A DNA stretch of 64,000 nucleotides from contig JBCAQO010000002.1 in assembly GCA_039111635.1 (NCBI GenBank), positions 868,001 to 932,000 of the forward strand, written 5' to 3'. Each line of letters opens with the position of its first letter. Positions within the stretch are counted from its first letter, which is position 1. The position numbers were made by a program, and so were the translations under genes. Positions 21,208 to 31,145 of the stretch are shown here, in pieces. The notes below the pieces were generated by a model, which ran no database searches, was not told where the DNA came from, and saw nothing but the letters and a program-made list of their open reading frames with translations. This stretch comes from Heterobasidion occidentale (lineage: Eukaryota; Basidiomycota; Agaricomycetes; Russulales; Bondarzewiaceae).

Positions 21208-22217
21208 TTCGAGTCGCTGAAGGCTCGAACTTCCTCAATTTCTTCCATGCTGAGTCCCATCATCATTTGACGGATGTGGTTGACTCTGTTTTTTCCTTCC
21301 TCGATGTCTTCATCATCGAATTGTCCTTCGTCCATTTCGGTTTCGCGCACTGGTCTGCGACGAGGGGGCTGGAATCTTCTCTTGGGTCGAGAAGGACAGT
21401 TGCGCGCCATGTGCCCGGGTTTCTTGCAAAAGAAGCACTTGCCTTCTTTGGCAAGTCGATCTCTCTCCGCCGGGGTAAGCTTCTTGAAGCGAGTTCGGAC
21501 AGCATCGGCCTCCATTTCCGCTGCGTCTACATCCATAGGTTCGTATTGGGGCTCCCTATCGTGTCGTGGGGGTGCCCTTTCGTCGTAAAACATACGCGGA
21601 GTGTAGATTTGGAATTTTCCTTTTTGGAGGTCGTATGCTCGGTCCCTTGCGATGCGCATCCTTTCGTGTTTCTTGGCTTTCTCGACTAGTTCTTCCCATG
21701 TCCCGTCTGTAGAGGGATCTTCATAAATTCCTTTTGCCAGCTCCCACTTGAGTCCTCGCAGGAAATGGGTCTTCTTGGTTTCTCCGTCTACACCGGCAAG
21801 TGCCGCGAGCTGTTCAAACAGCTGGAGGTAGGTGTTAAACGATTCCTTTCCTTGATTGACTCGGGCCAGTTTGTCGCGAGCATCGGCTTCTTTGTTGAAC
21901 TCCTCAAAGTCGGTGGCTATCTTTTTGCGGACAGACGTGAAGCCGACCGTGTCTGCCCAAGTGTATCTGTTCCAATCCTTCAGCGTGTTCCTGGCCTGAG
22001 TAAAGTTTCTTGCCCATATCCCTGCTGAGCCTTCCTTCATATATGATAGAGCGTAAGCGATTTTTGCGAATTCGTTCGCATAATCTTTCTTCCTGGCCAG
22101 GAACATCAGATCGATTTCGTGGAGGAATTGCTCGGTTCGTTTTCTGTTTCCACTGAAGGTGGTGGGTTTGGCCATAGCTGGTCCCTTGGACTCATTACTT
22201 CCAGTATCTGCCGACAT
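21198..22217 (-). CDS. gag: Gag of CV-B with CCHC knuckle
   Basis: Capsid/nucleocapsid protein of 339 residues from ATG 22217, the first ATG after the predicted transcription start. The capsid-like part (FLHEIDLMFLARKKDYA, GIWARNF) is followed by a CCHC knuckle CFFCKKPGHMARNC and basic residues. The frame is open upstream for a further 175 codons to TAA at about 22743. That stretch has protein-like content (EYFEAPSGNPEPPDDPEPPP), so an N-terminally extended Gag from a non-AUG start is possible. The stop UAA is part of AAU UUU UAA, and pol continues in the -1 frame. Confidence 0.9.
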   Translation of the reverse strand: MSADTGSNESKGPAMAKPTTFSGNRKRTEQFLHEIDLMFLARKKDYANEFAKIAYALSYMKEGSAGIWARNFTQARNTLKDWNRYTWADTVGFTSVRKKIATDFEEFNKEADARDKLARVNQGKESFNTYLQLFEQLAALAGVDGETKKTHFLRGLKWELAKGIYEDPSTDGTWEELVEKAKKHERMRIARDRAYDLQKGKFQIYTPRMFYDERAPPRHDREPQYEPMDVDAAEMEADAVRTRFKKLTPAERDRLAKEGKCFFCKKPGHMARNCPSRPKRRFQPPRRRPVRETEMDEGQFDDEDIEEGKNRVNHIRQMMMGLSMEEIEEVRAFSDSKNF

Positions 22218-23539
22218 TGTATCGGGCGGGGGCTCTGGATCGTCAGGTGGTTCCGGATTTCCACTTGGTGCTTCAAAATACTCCGGTTCGGGGACAAACT
22301 CCGGTGTTGGGGCTCGGAAGTCTTCTTGGGGAGTGGTTTCCTGTAAGGGGGATGTAGCGGGCGTGTTTCTTCTAGAGATTCGACTTCCACTGGCTGTTTC
22401 TCTGGGTAGAGTATGTATGTGTGGTCTTGGCGAGTCACGATACCTATTTGCCGGTGATTCAGGCTTGTCGAAGGTCTTTCTTGCGATGTAGTCCTCGACC
22501 TTAACGAGGTGTAGGTCGGGTCCTGCGTGGACTGTTTTTTCTCCCCAAGTCGGGTATTCGTATCTGCTTTCTCCTCGTTGTTGGAAGAATCCGGTGAGGA
22601 TTCCCGCGTAGTAGAAGTGTGCTTTCCTTTCGTCGTAATAAAGTTGATCTTTGTCGACGTCTTCGGGTAAGTCCCCGTAGATTTCTGCTGGGTCTGTTCT
22701 GTAGCCGGGAGGATATCCCGCTGCGACTTCGTCCGTTGTTCTTTATTCTTTGAAGAAGAAGGGTACTGCTTGTCTTCTTCCTGCCTGTAGTGCTTCCTGT
22801 AAGTCTGGGTCCCTTTTGATAATTTCGTTGATGGAAATATCAATTTGGTCGATGAGCTGGATGATCTCGGAGAATGTGTGTCCCGAGATGAGGGTCCTGA
22901 GATGATAAGTTTTGTGGGCGAACTCTCCTCTTCTGACAACAAAAACGATCCCTTCAATTTCTGTTCGGACTGGTGGGGAGTTAGGAGCTTCCAGTGTGTT
23001 TTCCTAGGTTGAGGAGAAGGTCCAGTGGATGAGGATTGAGACGTGGTCTCTGTTCTCCTTGGTCTTGACGAGTTCCGCTCTGATTCCGTCTGTGTCGATA
23101 TTCCTTGCGATGGTTCTTCTGAGATCGGGGATAACGGCGATGGGGAAATCGTCTGGTCTTCCGTCGTGTATCTCGACGCAGTTCCTTGCTCTGATGACGT
23201 CGGGCTCTCCGTTGTCCGTGAGGGTGAACGGTGTCTTTGGTTCGTTGACGAAGCAAATCCCGGAAAATCTATATCCAGTTTTAAGGAGGTCTATAAATAT
23301 TTCGGGTGCTTGTTGTAGCCTGAGTGTGGCTATTCCTGAATAAACCTTTCCTGGGTTCCGGTGTCTTGCGACTTCTATAGCTCCGGGGTTGTTTATTCTT
23401 GCTTGAGGAGTCGCTGCTGGGGTCGCCGTTAGGTTTACCCTGTTGGCGATTGCTAAAATGTTGTTGACGGATGAGAGAAAGAGCTGTCTCTGCTGGGGAT
23501 CCAGCTTGAATAGGGTAGGGATAAAAGAGCTCGTTCAAG
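22218..23539 (-). other. ATG-free coding-like leader of CV-B
   Basis: This is the leader between LTR and gag. With the U5 part of the LTR, 1,772 nt from the predicted start (23989) to the gag ATG contain no ATG in any sense frame, where about 28 would be expected; the opposite strand has 24. In the gag frame, three blocks without internal stops follow each other. About 180 codons run from just after the LTR to TAG near 22999, 86 codons to TAA near 22743, and 175 codons into gag. Translations look like folded protein (GYRFSGICFVNEPKTPFTL, IHDGRPDDFPIAVIPDLRR, DDERKAHFYYAG-like stretches). No start codon or family could be assigned. Confidence 0.8.
23528..23539 (-). promoter_or_regulatory. Self-complementary primer-binding site (CV-B)
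   Basis: The sense strand after the LTR reads CT then TGAACGAGCT. These ten bases (23528-23537) are the exact reverse complement of LTR bases 23980-23989, which lie about 31 nt downstream of a TATA-like TAAATAG. The two-base CT offset and the ten-base length match CV-A exactly, although the sequences differ. Confidence 0.75.
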
Positions 23540-24374
23540 TGTTAGGTCGGAGACCTATCACGTGCACCGATGCACGAAGGGGTCCCTAGGCTAAACCTCC
23601 ACTGGTTCGTATAGTCGGAGACTCCAATGGATGAAGACGATAGATCGTCTTTGGGCTCTTTCGAGGAACTCGGGGTTGCTGTCGGCTTTGTTCTCGAAGA
23701 GATTGAGAAGGTGATCTTCTAGGTCTTCTCGATGATGAGGAGGAACCGGATGATCTTCTCCTGTCCAACAGATGACACGAGGGGTGTCCAACTGAGAACG
23801 CGGAAGGCAGCTAGCCCGGTATAGAAGCGGATGAGTAGAGGGAGGGGAGGGAAGGGAGACGAGTCCAGTGCTTCGTCAGACCGTGCAAAGAGGTTCTCAG
23901 ATCTGACAGAGATCACGAAGCGTGGGCTAGGAAGGTAGCCAGACGCCGGGTGCAGTGCAGAGATCGAGTGTTTTACAGGTGAACGAGCTGAGCTTCTTAG
24001 AAGCTCATCTCGGCTATTTACGTACAGAAGTGTCTAGGGCAGGATCAAGATCTGGTCCGTGCGCTTCTTAGGTACCGAAGTCAACGATCGAGATCCGTAA
24101 GCTAGAATGCCTCATCGACCTGCCATGTAACCAAATATAGTAATCCGAATCACTAATGTCCATCCACATCTTTGATCGATCAAGGACCAGGAACGGGGGT
24201 CAGGAACCAATGTCTGTCCACATCAAGAATCAGGAACCAGGAGTCAGCGTTCATGCGTTTAGCATGTAAATGGTAAGGAGTCATAGAAAGCGGTCCGAGT
24301 CTGCAGCAAGTCCAAAGCACTTGACCAGCCCATCCACTCACGTGCGAAGCACGTGTTAGGACGCGGTCCTAACA
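23540..24374 (-). repeat. 5' LTR of CV-B
   Basis: 835 bp, ends TGTTAGG and CCTAACA. U3 (about 23990-24374) contains ten sense ATGs in 385 nt; R/U5 (23540-23989) contains none. A hairpin GAGCTTC-TAA-GAAGCTC lies just upstream of the predicted start. Confidence 0.95.
23989..24021 (-). promoter_or_regulatory. CV-B LTR promoter: TATA-like box and predicted start
   Basis: TAAATAG on the minus strand lies about 31 nt upstream of the A at 23989. That A begins AGCTCGTTCA, the stretch complementary to the primer-binding site. The abrupt loss of ATGs downstream of this point supports the start assignment. Confidence 0.6.
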
Positions 24375-24424
24375 AGTATCTGGGGCTCTGGGACTGGCTG
24401 GGACTGGTTACAGGTTTGCTGATG

Positions 24425-24516
24425 ACAGACAAATCTGCGAGCGCATTCTTGCACAGATGACAGCGGCCGTGATAGAACATAGTGTCGAAATGGTAGAGAA
24501 GATACAGGCATTCTGA
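24425..24516 (+). pseudogene. Interrupted ORF, 3' part
   Basis: This is the continuation of the ORF at 13034-13289 after the nested insertions. It starts with the MITE target duplication AC (24425-24426) and ends at TGA 24514-24516. See the 5' part for details. Confidence 0.45.
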
Positions 24517-24935
24517 GCTACTGGTGAATGGGATGTACGGTCCATAAGTCCACTTTCATGAAACAGCCAACCCCTGGACGGAGCAATGCCGCCGGAGGAG
24601 CGACACCCGCCGGACGCGATGGCCCAGAAGGCATGAGATAAGCAGCTCGTGTTTTTGTCTACGTGTCCATAAGTCTCAAGTTCATTGGTCTACAAGTCCG
24701 TTGGCTACTAGTCTAATAGACCAACCTCTCGCCGGTCAGCCATTCTGGCCTCTTCAGTGATTTGCTTCCACTTCCAACTTCGCACTCCACACTTCCTTTG
24801 GGAACGTACTAGAGGCCTCTCTTCAGCATCGCGCTCGTTCTCTCTATTTTCTACTAACAACAAAAATTCTAGCAATCACTGTAGGCACCACCTCCACTCA
24901 AGGGGCTGCACGATACCAGCGACTCCATAAGCAGA

Positions 24936-25391
24936 TTAGCTGGAATGAGGACTCACAAGGATGTTTTCTGGATTCAGCTCAGGATGCGGATCACACGTCC
25001 TGGAATGAGGACTCACAAGGATGTTTTCTGGATTCAGCTCAGGATGCGGATCACACGTCAGCAAAGAACTCTCTGCTGGGCTGGCGTCCGTGACATTCCC
25101 CGAAGGCCGGCCAGGGCTTTGTGTGATCCTGATCCTCTTGTTCACTGCGCCGTTCTCAGCATCTGCTCCCACCGGTCTCTTTTCCAGCGCAGCCATGGGC
25201 ATCGTGAGCTCCTCTACCGCGAGATGGAGACTGTTGTACAGTTCGACGTTAAAGCCCACACACCATAGACTAAAGCACGGGACGCTCCACTCGCCCATTT
25301 CGTAGCGCCGTTTCATAGTCATTTGAGCAGGTAACGACGCGCTTTGATCTGGAGGCAGGCCGGCACTCGCTACTTGCCGACAGTGCATCAC
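24936..25391 (-). CDS. Hypothetical protein with duplicated C-terminal 20-mer
   Basis: An open frame of about 151 codons, possibly an exon of a larger gene. A basic patch NKRIRITQSPGRPSG resembles a nuclear signal. The C-terminus contains two copies of a 20-residue unit (CDPHPELNPENILVSPHS), encoded by a 60-bp direct repeat. I recognise no domain, and another frame over the 5' part also looks protein-like, so the model is uncertain. Confidence 0.35.
   Translation of the reverse strand: MMHCRQVASAGLPPDQSASLPAQMTMKRRYEMGEWSVPCFSLWCVGFNVELYNSLHLAVEELTMPMAALEKRPVGADAENGAVNKRIRITQSPGRPSGNVTDASPAESSLLTCDPHPELNPENILVSPHSRTCDPHPELNPENILVSPHSS
24941..25057. repeat. 60-bp tandem duplication
   Basis: TGGAATGAGGACTCACAAGG begins at 24941 and again at 25001, and the units look identical over their length. 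The period is 20 codons. Confidence 0.9.
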
Positions 25392-25552
25392 TTTTGTCTG
25401 TTAGAAGAATAGGTATCAGCATCAAACAAGGGCCGAGTCGAACAGACCATCTCGTCTAAAGTTATTCACTCTGACAACTTCATCTCGTTTCCTGGCATAA
25501 ACGCGCATAGGTATTTCCCTAAGTACATCCACTACAAATCATCATTAAAATT

Positions 25553-26645
25553 CTACAATAGGGCCACATTTCGAAGTACGCTCATCATGTTTGGTGCACT
25601 CTCGACCACCAGGTCAACCGGCACGTTTCCTTGTATTTGTGCTATCGGATAAAACCAGTATCCATGCATCCCACATTCTTCTACGCAAAGGGGCATGCAG
25701 ATCGGCGGACGACGAATGAAGTGGATATTGCTGAGATCATGCACGTTCATCTCCACCTTCGGTGCACATAAAGAGATACACACCTCTGCATTGTCGGTCT
25801 AACACTGCTGAGCTTTACATGACAACGCGATGCATATGAGCTGAAATACGTGCACTGAAGAGAAAGCTACAACTAAACTCCTCAATACGCACCATGAGCA
25901 ACACCTTCGGACCAAGCGCGTCCAACAGTGTCTCCGGAAGCTGGACAGGCTTGATGCCCTCAAGAAACACAGGATCAATGAATGAAACAGGCGTAAACAT
26001 TGCCTCGACCTTGGCCCTCCTACTTTGATCAGCCTCCGCAGCCAGAGCATTACATTGACCATAGAAGTCCTCGATCTAGAGACGCGTTTCTGATGAACAC
26101 CACTCAGGCATAGATGCAGAGTATCACACCTACTGTTTGAGCGCCTCGTTCTCCGCCTCCAGATCGGCGACCTTTCTGACCGTCTCTGTCCTTTCCTTCT
26201 CAAAACGCACAACTTCTTCCTGCCACTTGTCCTTTTGCTGCTGCGCCTTTGCGACTGTCTTGTTCAACTCTTTTTCGTGGGCAGCCTGAGCGCGACTTTC
26301 TGACTTCAATTGAGACACAAGAGTCTCCAGGCTTTTCTGCTCCTGCTGGAGCTCGTTCCTATCGGGCTGTGTAAAAAGGTGTTGCTGTATTAGACACACA
26401 GTCACTGCCTTGTCAGAATCCCAGCACAAAGCTTCAGAAGAGGAGAATGTGATGCATATGCGAACCTTGAGCAGATCAAGCTCGTTCTTCGCATCTTGAT
26501 ACTTCTTTGCCCAGAACTTGACCATTTCAGGCACGTAAGACGCGTCGATGGATATTCTGTTACGCGCAGATACAGAGGCAAGTGGAGACTGATCAGATTC
26601 GTTAGTTCGGCTAGGGCCGGTATAGTCCTCCACGGTGGCCGCCAT
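25553..26645 (-). CDS. Coiled-coil protein, multi-exon, unknown function
   Basis: The start ATG at 26645 has a good context (GACATGGCGG). Exon 1 (26466-26645) encodes 60 residues and ends at a GT donor. Exon 2 begins at 26366 and encodes a long coiled coil rich in Gln, Glu and Lys (QQEQKSLETLVSQLKSES, KWQEEVVRFEKERTE). A further exon around 26080-25897 (FIDPVFLEGIKPVQLPETLL) and a last exon (about 25800-25553) that ends at TAG complete the model. The last exon holds a compact Cys-containing segment (RRPPICMPLCVEECGMHG). The exon 2/3 junction is not resolved: the obvious GT-AG choice does not keep the frame. The coiled coil suggests a structural or complex-forming role. I recognise no family. 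Confidence 0.65.
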
Positions 26646-26997
26646 GTCAGTAATTTTGAAAATCAAAGAGTCTCAATAGAGGAAAGCAAGGAAAGAAACA
26701 CAAGATGCAGATTCAGCTTTGAGGTGATCAACGCGGTGGAGAGTGTTCGAAAATTGAGAATCCAGATGCAGCTTTTCCTTTTATGGAAGCTGTATGGCAC
26801 AAAATTTAATCAGATTGCATCACAATTTCTGCCGTCTGAGACACGAAATACACCCTCCTTGTAAATTTGTATGTGGAAGCAACTACGGTCTGGAGGCGAA
26901 GTTAGATATATCACCATGGCCGAAGTCTCCACTCTCCACCCTAATTGACAATCGGCACGATGCGCCTCAGCTCGCCAACCCATTGCTCTGGCGGGTC

Positions 26998-28715
26998 CTA
27001 TTCGATGATATCGACCTCCTGAATTGGAGACCGCAATGCACTGCGTTGTTTGAGCACGCGGGTCAAGAGATATAGATTGGGTATGGGTAAGGAATGGAAG
27101 CAATGCAGCTGTATAACCTCAAGACTGGGGAAAGGGATACATTTGCTGTATGAGTTGGCTGGCGTCTGCTCAGTAGCTGTGGAGTCTATATTCGTCTTCA
27201 TAGCTGTGCAAAATAGTGGTAGAGTAGATTCGGAGAGGGAGGTGTGTTTCAAACTCTGAGCACATCCAACTGCATCGCGAAACATAGCTAGGGTCCAGTG
27301 GGGGTCTGCATCCAGGGAGAGGGTCTCAGTATCCTGTGTGAACAATGCTCGTAAAATATCACAACTAATCAGAGGCCACAGAGATACATCGTGCAGTGTC
27401 AGAACAATGAACACCGAGGAAACGTCGGAAGAAAAATCCGGGCCACGCAGCCAGCCATAGAATTCAATACGTCCTGTGACATGGTCGCAAGTCATGCGAA
27501 TAATCCGGAGAGGGGCTGCAAGTCCCGTTTTACCTCTTTGCCTCTCCAGAATGGGAAGCAGCGAGCTCATAGAGAGCTCGGCTTCTTTGCATTTACAAGC
27601 GAGAGTGATTCTGGTAGTAGTCGGAAATTCCACAATTTGCAAGATTGCCATGCAACACGACCAGAAGCCCCTTAGATCCAAACTCGAGAGGTGAGAGAGT
27701 GTAATTCTCCTTCGCATTCGACCAGATGATGCAGGGGGAAGAGCAGGGAGGGCAAAGTGATTCATGAGTGTCTCCAGGTAAGGCATGTTGGACAACGCGT
27801 CGAAAAAATCATTATATGATGGCAAAGGAGATGTCGAAGCAGTATCTTGTGATAAGATAACGGTAAGACTGGTCAGATTATGCAGGACAGGAGAAGACCA
27901 AGGAACTGCAAACCCGGTGAAAGAGGCAGTGCGCAGGAGTGGGGCATGGTTGGCAAATAGGCTACCCGGGAATTCCATGATATTGATGCATGAAGCTACT
28001 GCCAGATCGATACGTTCCATCATCGGTGCAGGAGTTGCAAGGAGACGCAGGTCTGAGAAGCAGTATATATCAGATAGAATGATCGAGTTTGTGCGAATCC
28101 AATGGGGCAAGATCAAAGGGCGTGCATCATGCCAGCTCTGATTATGGGAGCTTTCGAAAGCAATAGCTGTTTGTTTTGCACGTGTAGACATTTCCAAAAC
28201 CCATGATTTGCCGAGGTCAAGATTGATTATTGACCACAGTTTCGGATGCTCCAAAGCGACTTCTCTCCAGTATCTGCAAATATGTGAGATTTTGATCCAT
28301 CCCAGGTCGCGTATCCGCGGGGGATCAATTACTGCCAGAAAATAGAATACATGCGCTAAAGTCTCAGATGGGAGACGACGCATGGGAGTTATATCATTGC
28401 GCAGCGCATTAATCGCACGTATCGTGTTGCGCAGAAAGGCTACTTCATCATCAAAGATCCTGTAAATGTTTGGATCATTGACAGATGCAGTGACGCTGAG
28501 ATCTGAAAGCAGATCCAGTCTCAATTGTGCAGGAGGACTCCAGTAATCGATTGCACTATGTGGAAATTCAGGTCGATATGATAATGCAGGATGATGCCAA
28601 CTTCGGGATATCACAAAACTCACCTCGTCTGGAGAGTGGCTTTCGGTGCATCGCAAGGTTTTGACCGTGTCTCAGAAGGAAGTGTTGGCTCACAGTTCCG
28701 ATTTGAGAACGTCAT
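26998..28715 (-). CDS. F-box-like protein, copy A
   Basis: Likely substrate-binding subunit of an SCF ubiquitin ligase; F-box-like proteins of this form are greatly expanded in mushroom fungi. Two exons: 28624-28715 and 26998-28555 joined by a GT-AG intron, total 1,650 nt, 549 residues. The N-terminus has a short variable segment, then AIDYWSPP and a heptad-like stretch. The F-box region follows at about residues 90-150 (RLPSETLAHVFYFLA, WIKISHICRYWREVALEHP). The remaining 400 residues look like degenerate leucine-rich repeats (TSLTVILS, NMPYLETLM). The start at 28715 is supported by the paralogue's short exon 1 (MPSDQTLEPSS at 50844). Copies at 37074 and 49074 are paralogues in a tandem segmental triplication. 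Confidence 0.85.
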
Positions 28716-31145
28716 ATGGGCTTGAACTACGCTTGGTCCTAGATGATACTTGGAGGCTTGGAGAGGTAGCGCGAGTGTAGCGCATGTTCGATGAATCGAT
28801 GATGTGACTGACACGTGACTTAGCCGGCCCTGCCGTAAACCAGCCTTGGGTCAGCCGTACGTCGCAGATTTAGCATCGCGCTGTATCTGCACATTCTGAA
28901 AACAGAAATTCAGTCGTAGTTAAGAAATGTTGAGCTGTCCTTGTCAAGAACATGAAGAGCAAGTGAAATTTCGGGGGGCGCCAGCACCGATGTCCAATCA
29001 CATCAGGCGCCACTCTAGCGGCGCCGACTTTAACTTGTCCTTTACACCCATCTCAAGTGCAACGACGACATTTACTTCACCGCAAGAAACGGCCCATGGC
29101 TCGTTTATGACCTCAATATTATCTCTCATAACTATTCTTCAGAGATAATCCAAGTTCCGCTGAGGTACTTTGTCGAATACAGCATCTCATTTACGATACT
29201 ACAGTTACTACTCCTACAGGACAATGGCAACTTCCGTTTCTTAAGACACTTCCAAGTCGCTCGGTGAGTCAATGCAGGTCCACACACAGAGTAGCTTATT
29301 AAAATGCTTCTCAGATAATTTGAATGTCAAGAATAGTGGCAGTTATCAATCGAGTCCAAATGTGGCACACGGTATTTTATCCGTCAAAAACGCTCAATCA
29401 ACGAGGCATTGATGGTGCAGAATAGAGCCGAATGAAGGTGCGCCATCTCCATTGTCAGTTGCTGTGTTGTGATAGTGATTATTGCATGTCGGGTTGGGTG
29501 GAGACGGGTTTTGACCTGACGGATGGTTATCTTGCTTCACTCTCCTCCTTTTTCGTGCATGCGGAACCAATCGGGGAAAATAGACATATTCGCAACGCAG
29601 AGATGCGGGGAACATCACGAATCAACCAAACGTAGCGTAGGCTTGCCCTGAGTATGATTGTAACACCGACAATGGCATCGTAGTAGCAGCAGGATAATGG
29701 GAATCCCATCAACTGTCGAGGAGACTTCGCAAAGGCCAGAGCGTATGCAGAAGGAAAGAGCAGCTTGTGGGACGATGGGGCGCCAGTGATTTCTTGACAA
29801 TTCGATACCCTCGCGTTGGCGCTACGTAGTGCAGCATGCGGATCTACGCTCGACATCCGACCTTGCCGATCGATGAGGCGATGAAGCTAATTGCGACATC
29901 TAGACTCCCTTGTCCTGAACAATGAACCAAACCTACATCCTGGTTCTAGTCATGGATTCTCTACCGAGGCGAACAATAGGCCGCAGAGCGCGCGAGAGTT
30001 TACTTGGCCCCCAGAAATGGACTCGCCGAGAAAACGGGTCCATGATCAGCTCAGTAATGACATGGGCGAGCACAAGTGGAGCAGTATAGTGGGCAGGCAT
30101 AGGTGGGGAGGGCGCAGCGAGCACCGGGCCACATACAACGGGGCTCTGGAGTGCCCGAAAGTCAGTCATGACATTTGTAAATTGCCGACGGAACGCCTCC
30201 ACCATTCGTACCGGAGCTTGCGGGAGGAAACGGAACTATCGTAAGTCGTACCCGCGCGAGACTAGATAATGAATCGGCTTCCATCCCTCGGTCCTCGCTG
30301 TGATGTCTGCTTAGCCTGCAATCGTCTAAATGGGGAGTCTCGAGTGAAATTTTGAACCGGACATGGTACATCAATGCTCTGTTCGCAGCGGAGCAATTAA
30401 AAGAAATATGTGATAAAGGTGTGCCTCGCTACCCTGCGTGTTGTGTGAAGGCACCATAAACGGCTAGAAGATTCGAAAGAGAACAAGAGAGCTGAATCAT
30501 GTCGTTTGTGATGGACCCACTCGCGAAATCAAGCGCCCTGATGCGCCTACAACCTATAGACGAACGCGTATGATTTCAATTGAGGTGGCTGGTCGCAGAT
30601 CTTCGCAGATGTAGTGCACGCCGCCGAAGAAGACCCGGAGCTATCGTCGACCGTGGAGAGAGGCTGTGATGAACAAAGGATCAAGCGGGATATTGCGATG
30701 GACGTAAACCCACTCCTCGCCTTGCTTTGCCACAGATATTATCGAGGTCCGATGGATGCTGATAAGGACGAATGAACCCCAGAAATTCACCGAATAGTCA
30801 CAGCCTGGATACCCTCTGTCTCATAGGACTGATGGAACGAGGCAGGGAATATTGCTCGCCTGCCGCTGGAAGAGAGGACACGCCCGAAAGGAGACAGTGG
30901 ACTCCGGCTTGCGGTATGCGAATAATGAGCCCGCCTCGCTCTTGGTTCGGAACCTAATTCCGCACACGCGAGGGAAGTCATTACAGCGATGTCTGAGGTG
31001 TACCTTCAACAATTTCTTGAGAAGGCAGCGCGCGCTTCCTTGATGGTATATCTAGAGAGCCGAAGAGAGTGAAAAGTCGACCGTTCACTGTACCATTAAG
31101 TCTTACCCGCCTCTTCCCTACAAACTACACATCAGCACTTTCAGC
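28716..31145. other. Divergent intergenic region, unit A
   Basis: 2.4 kb between the F-box gene (minus) and the C2H2 gene (plus). It contains short degenerate coding-like stretches (29527-29856 minus), none of which I can assign. Parts align with 38860-41657 and 50845-51696. A GGCGCC pair is at 29006-29025. Confidence 0.5.
29006..29040. promoter_or_regulatory. Conserved GGCGCC-pair motif, unit A
   Basis: GGCGCC, an 8-nt spacer, GGCGCC, then GACTTTAACTTGTCC. The same block, with the first site changed to GAGCGCC, occurs upstream of F-box copies B (38936-38972) and C (50966-51001). GGCGCC is itself palindromic, typical of a dimer-bound site. Confidence 0.45.

Larger units (their letters stand above)
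13975..24374 (-). mobile_element. Chromovirus CV-B, full length, young insertion
   Basis: A 10.4-kb Ty3/gypsy element on the minus strand with LTRs at 13975-14810 and 23540-24374, flanked on both sides by AGTAT (13970-13974, 24375-24379). The two LTRs differ at only two places in about 836 bp: one substitution and one base missing from a G run. The insertion is therefore recent. Sense order: LTR, primer-binding site, long ATG-free leader, gag, pol (PR-RT-RH-IN-chromodomain), extra 3' ORF with a zinc knuckle, polypurine tract, LTR. Pol has one frameshift, so this copy probably cannot move without help. Confidence 0.95.
13292..24424. mobile_element. 728-bp MITE X, copy 1, split by CV-B
   Basis: The ends are CATCAGCAAAC (13292) and GTTTGCTGATG (ending 24424), an 11-bp perfect inverted repeat. 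The MITE parts are 13292-13974 and 24380-24424; together they are 728 bp, the same length as copy 2 at 40622-41349, and look essentially identical to it. Flanks are AG/AC here and AC/AC at copy 2, so the target duplication is 2 bp. A tRNA-like stretch lies inside. A minus-strand ORF of 69 codons (13714-13923) has no recognisable domain. Confidence 0.8.
12929..24730. mobile_element. 24-bp inverted-repeat element Y, carrying nested insertions
   Basis: GAGAGGTTGGTCTATTAGAC at 12929 and the reverse complement ending at 24730 form a perfect 24-bp inverted pair. Similar subterminal sequence (CCAATGAACTTG) lies inside both ends. Without the two insertions it carries, the element is about 0.65 kb and contains the short ORF at 13034-13289/24425-24516. 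I found no clear target duplication. It could instead be a chance pair flanking a host gene. Confidence 0.55.

Noticed and set aside
22106..22957. 283-codon minus-strand ORF upstream of gag
   Set aside because: It starts with a non-ATG codon, is Ser/Thr/Lys-rich low complexity, and overlaps the better protein-like gag frame in another register.
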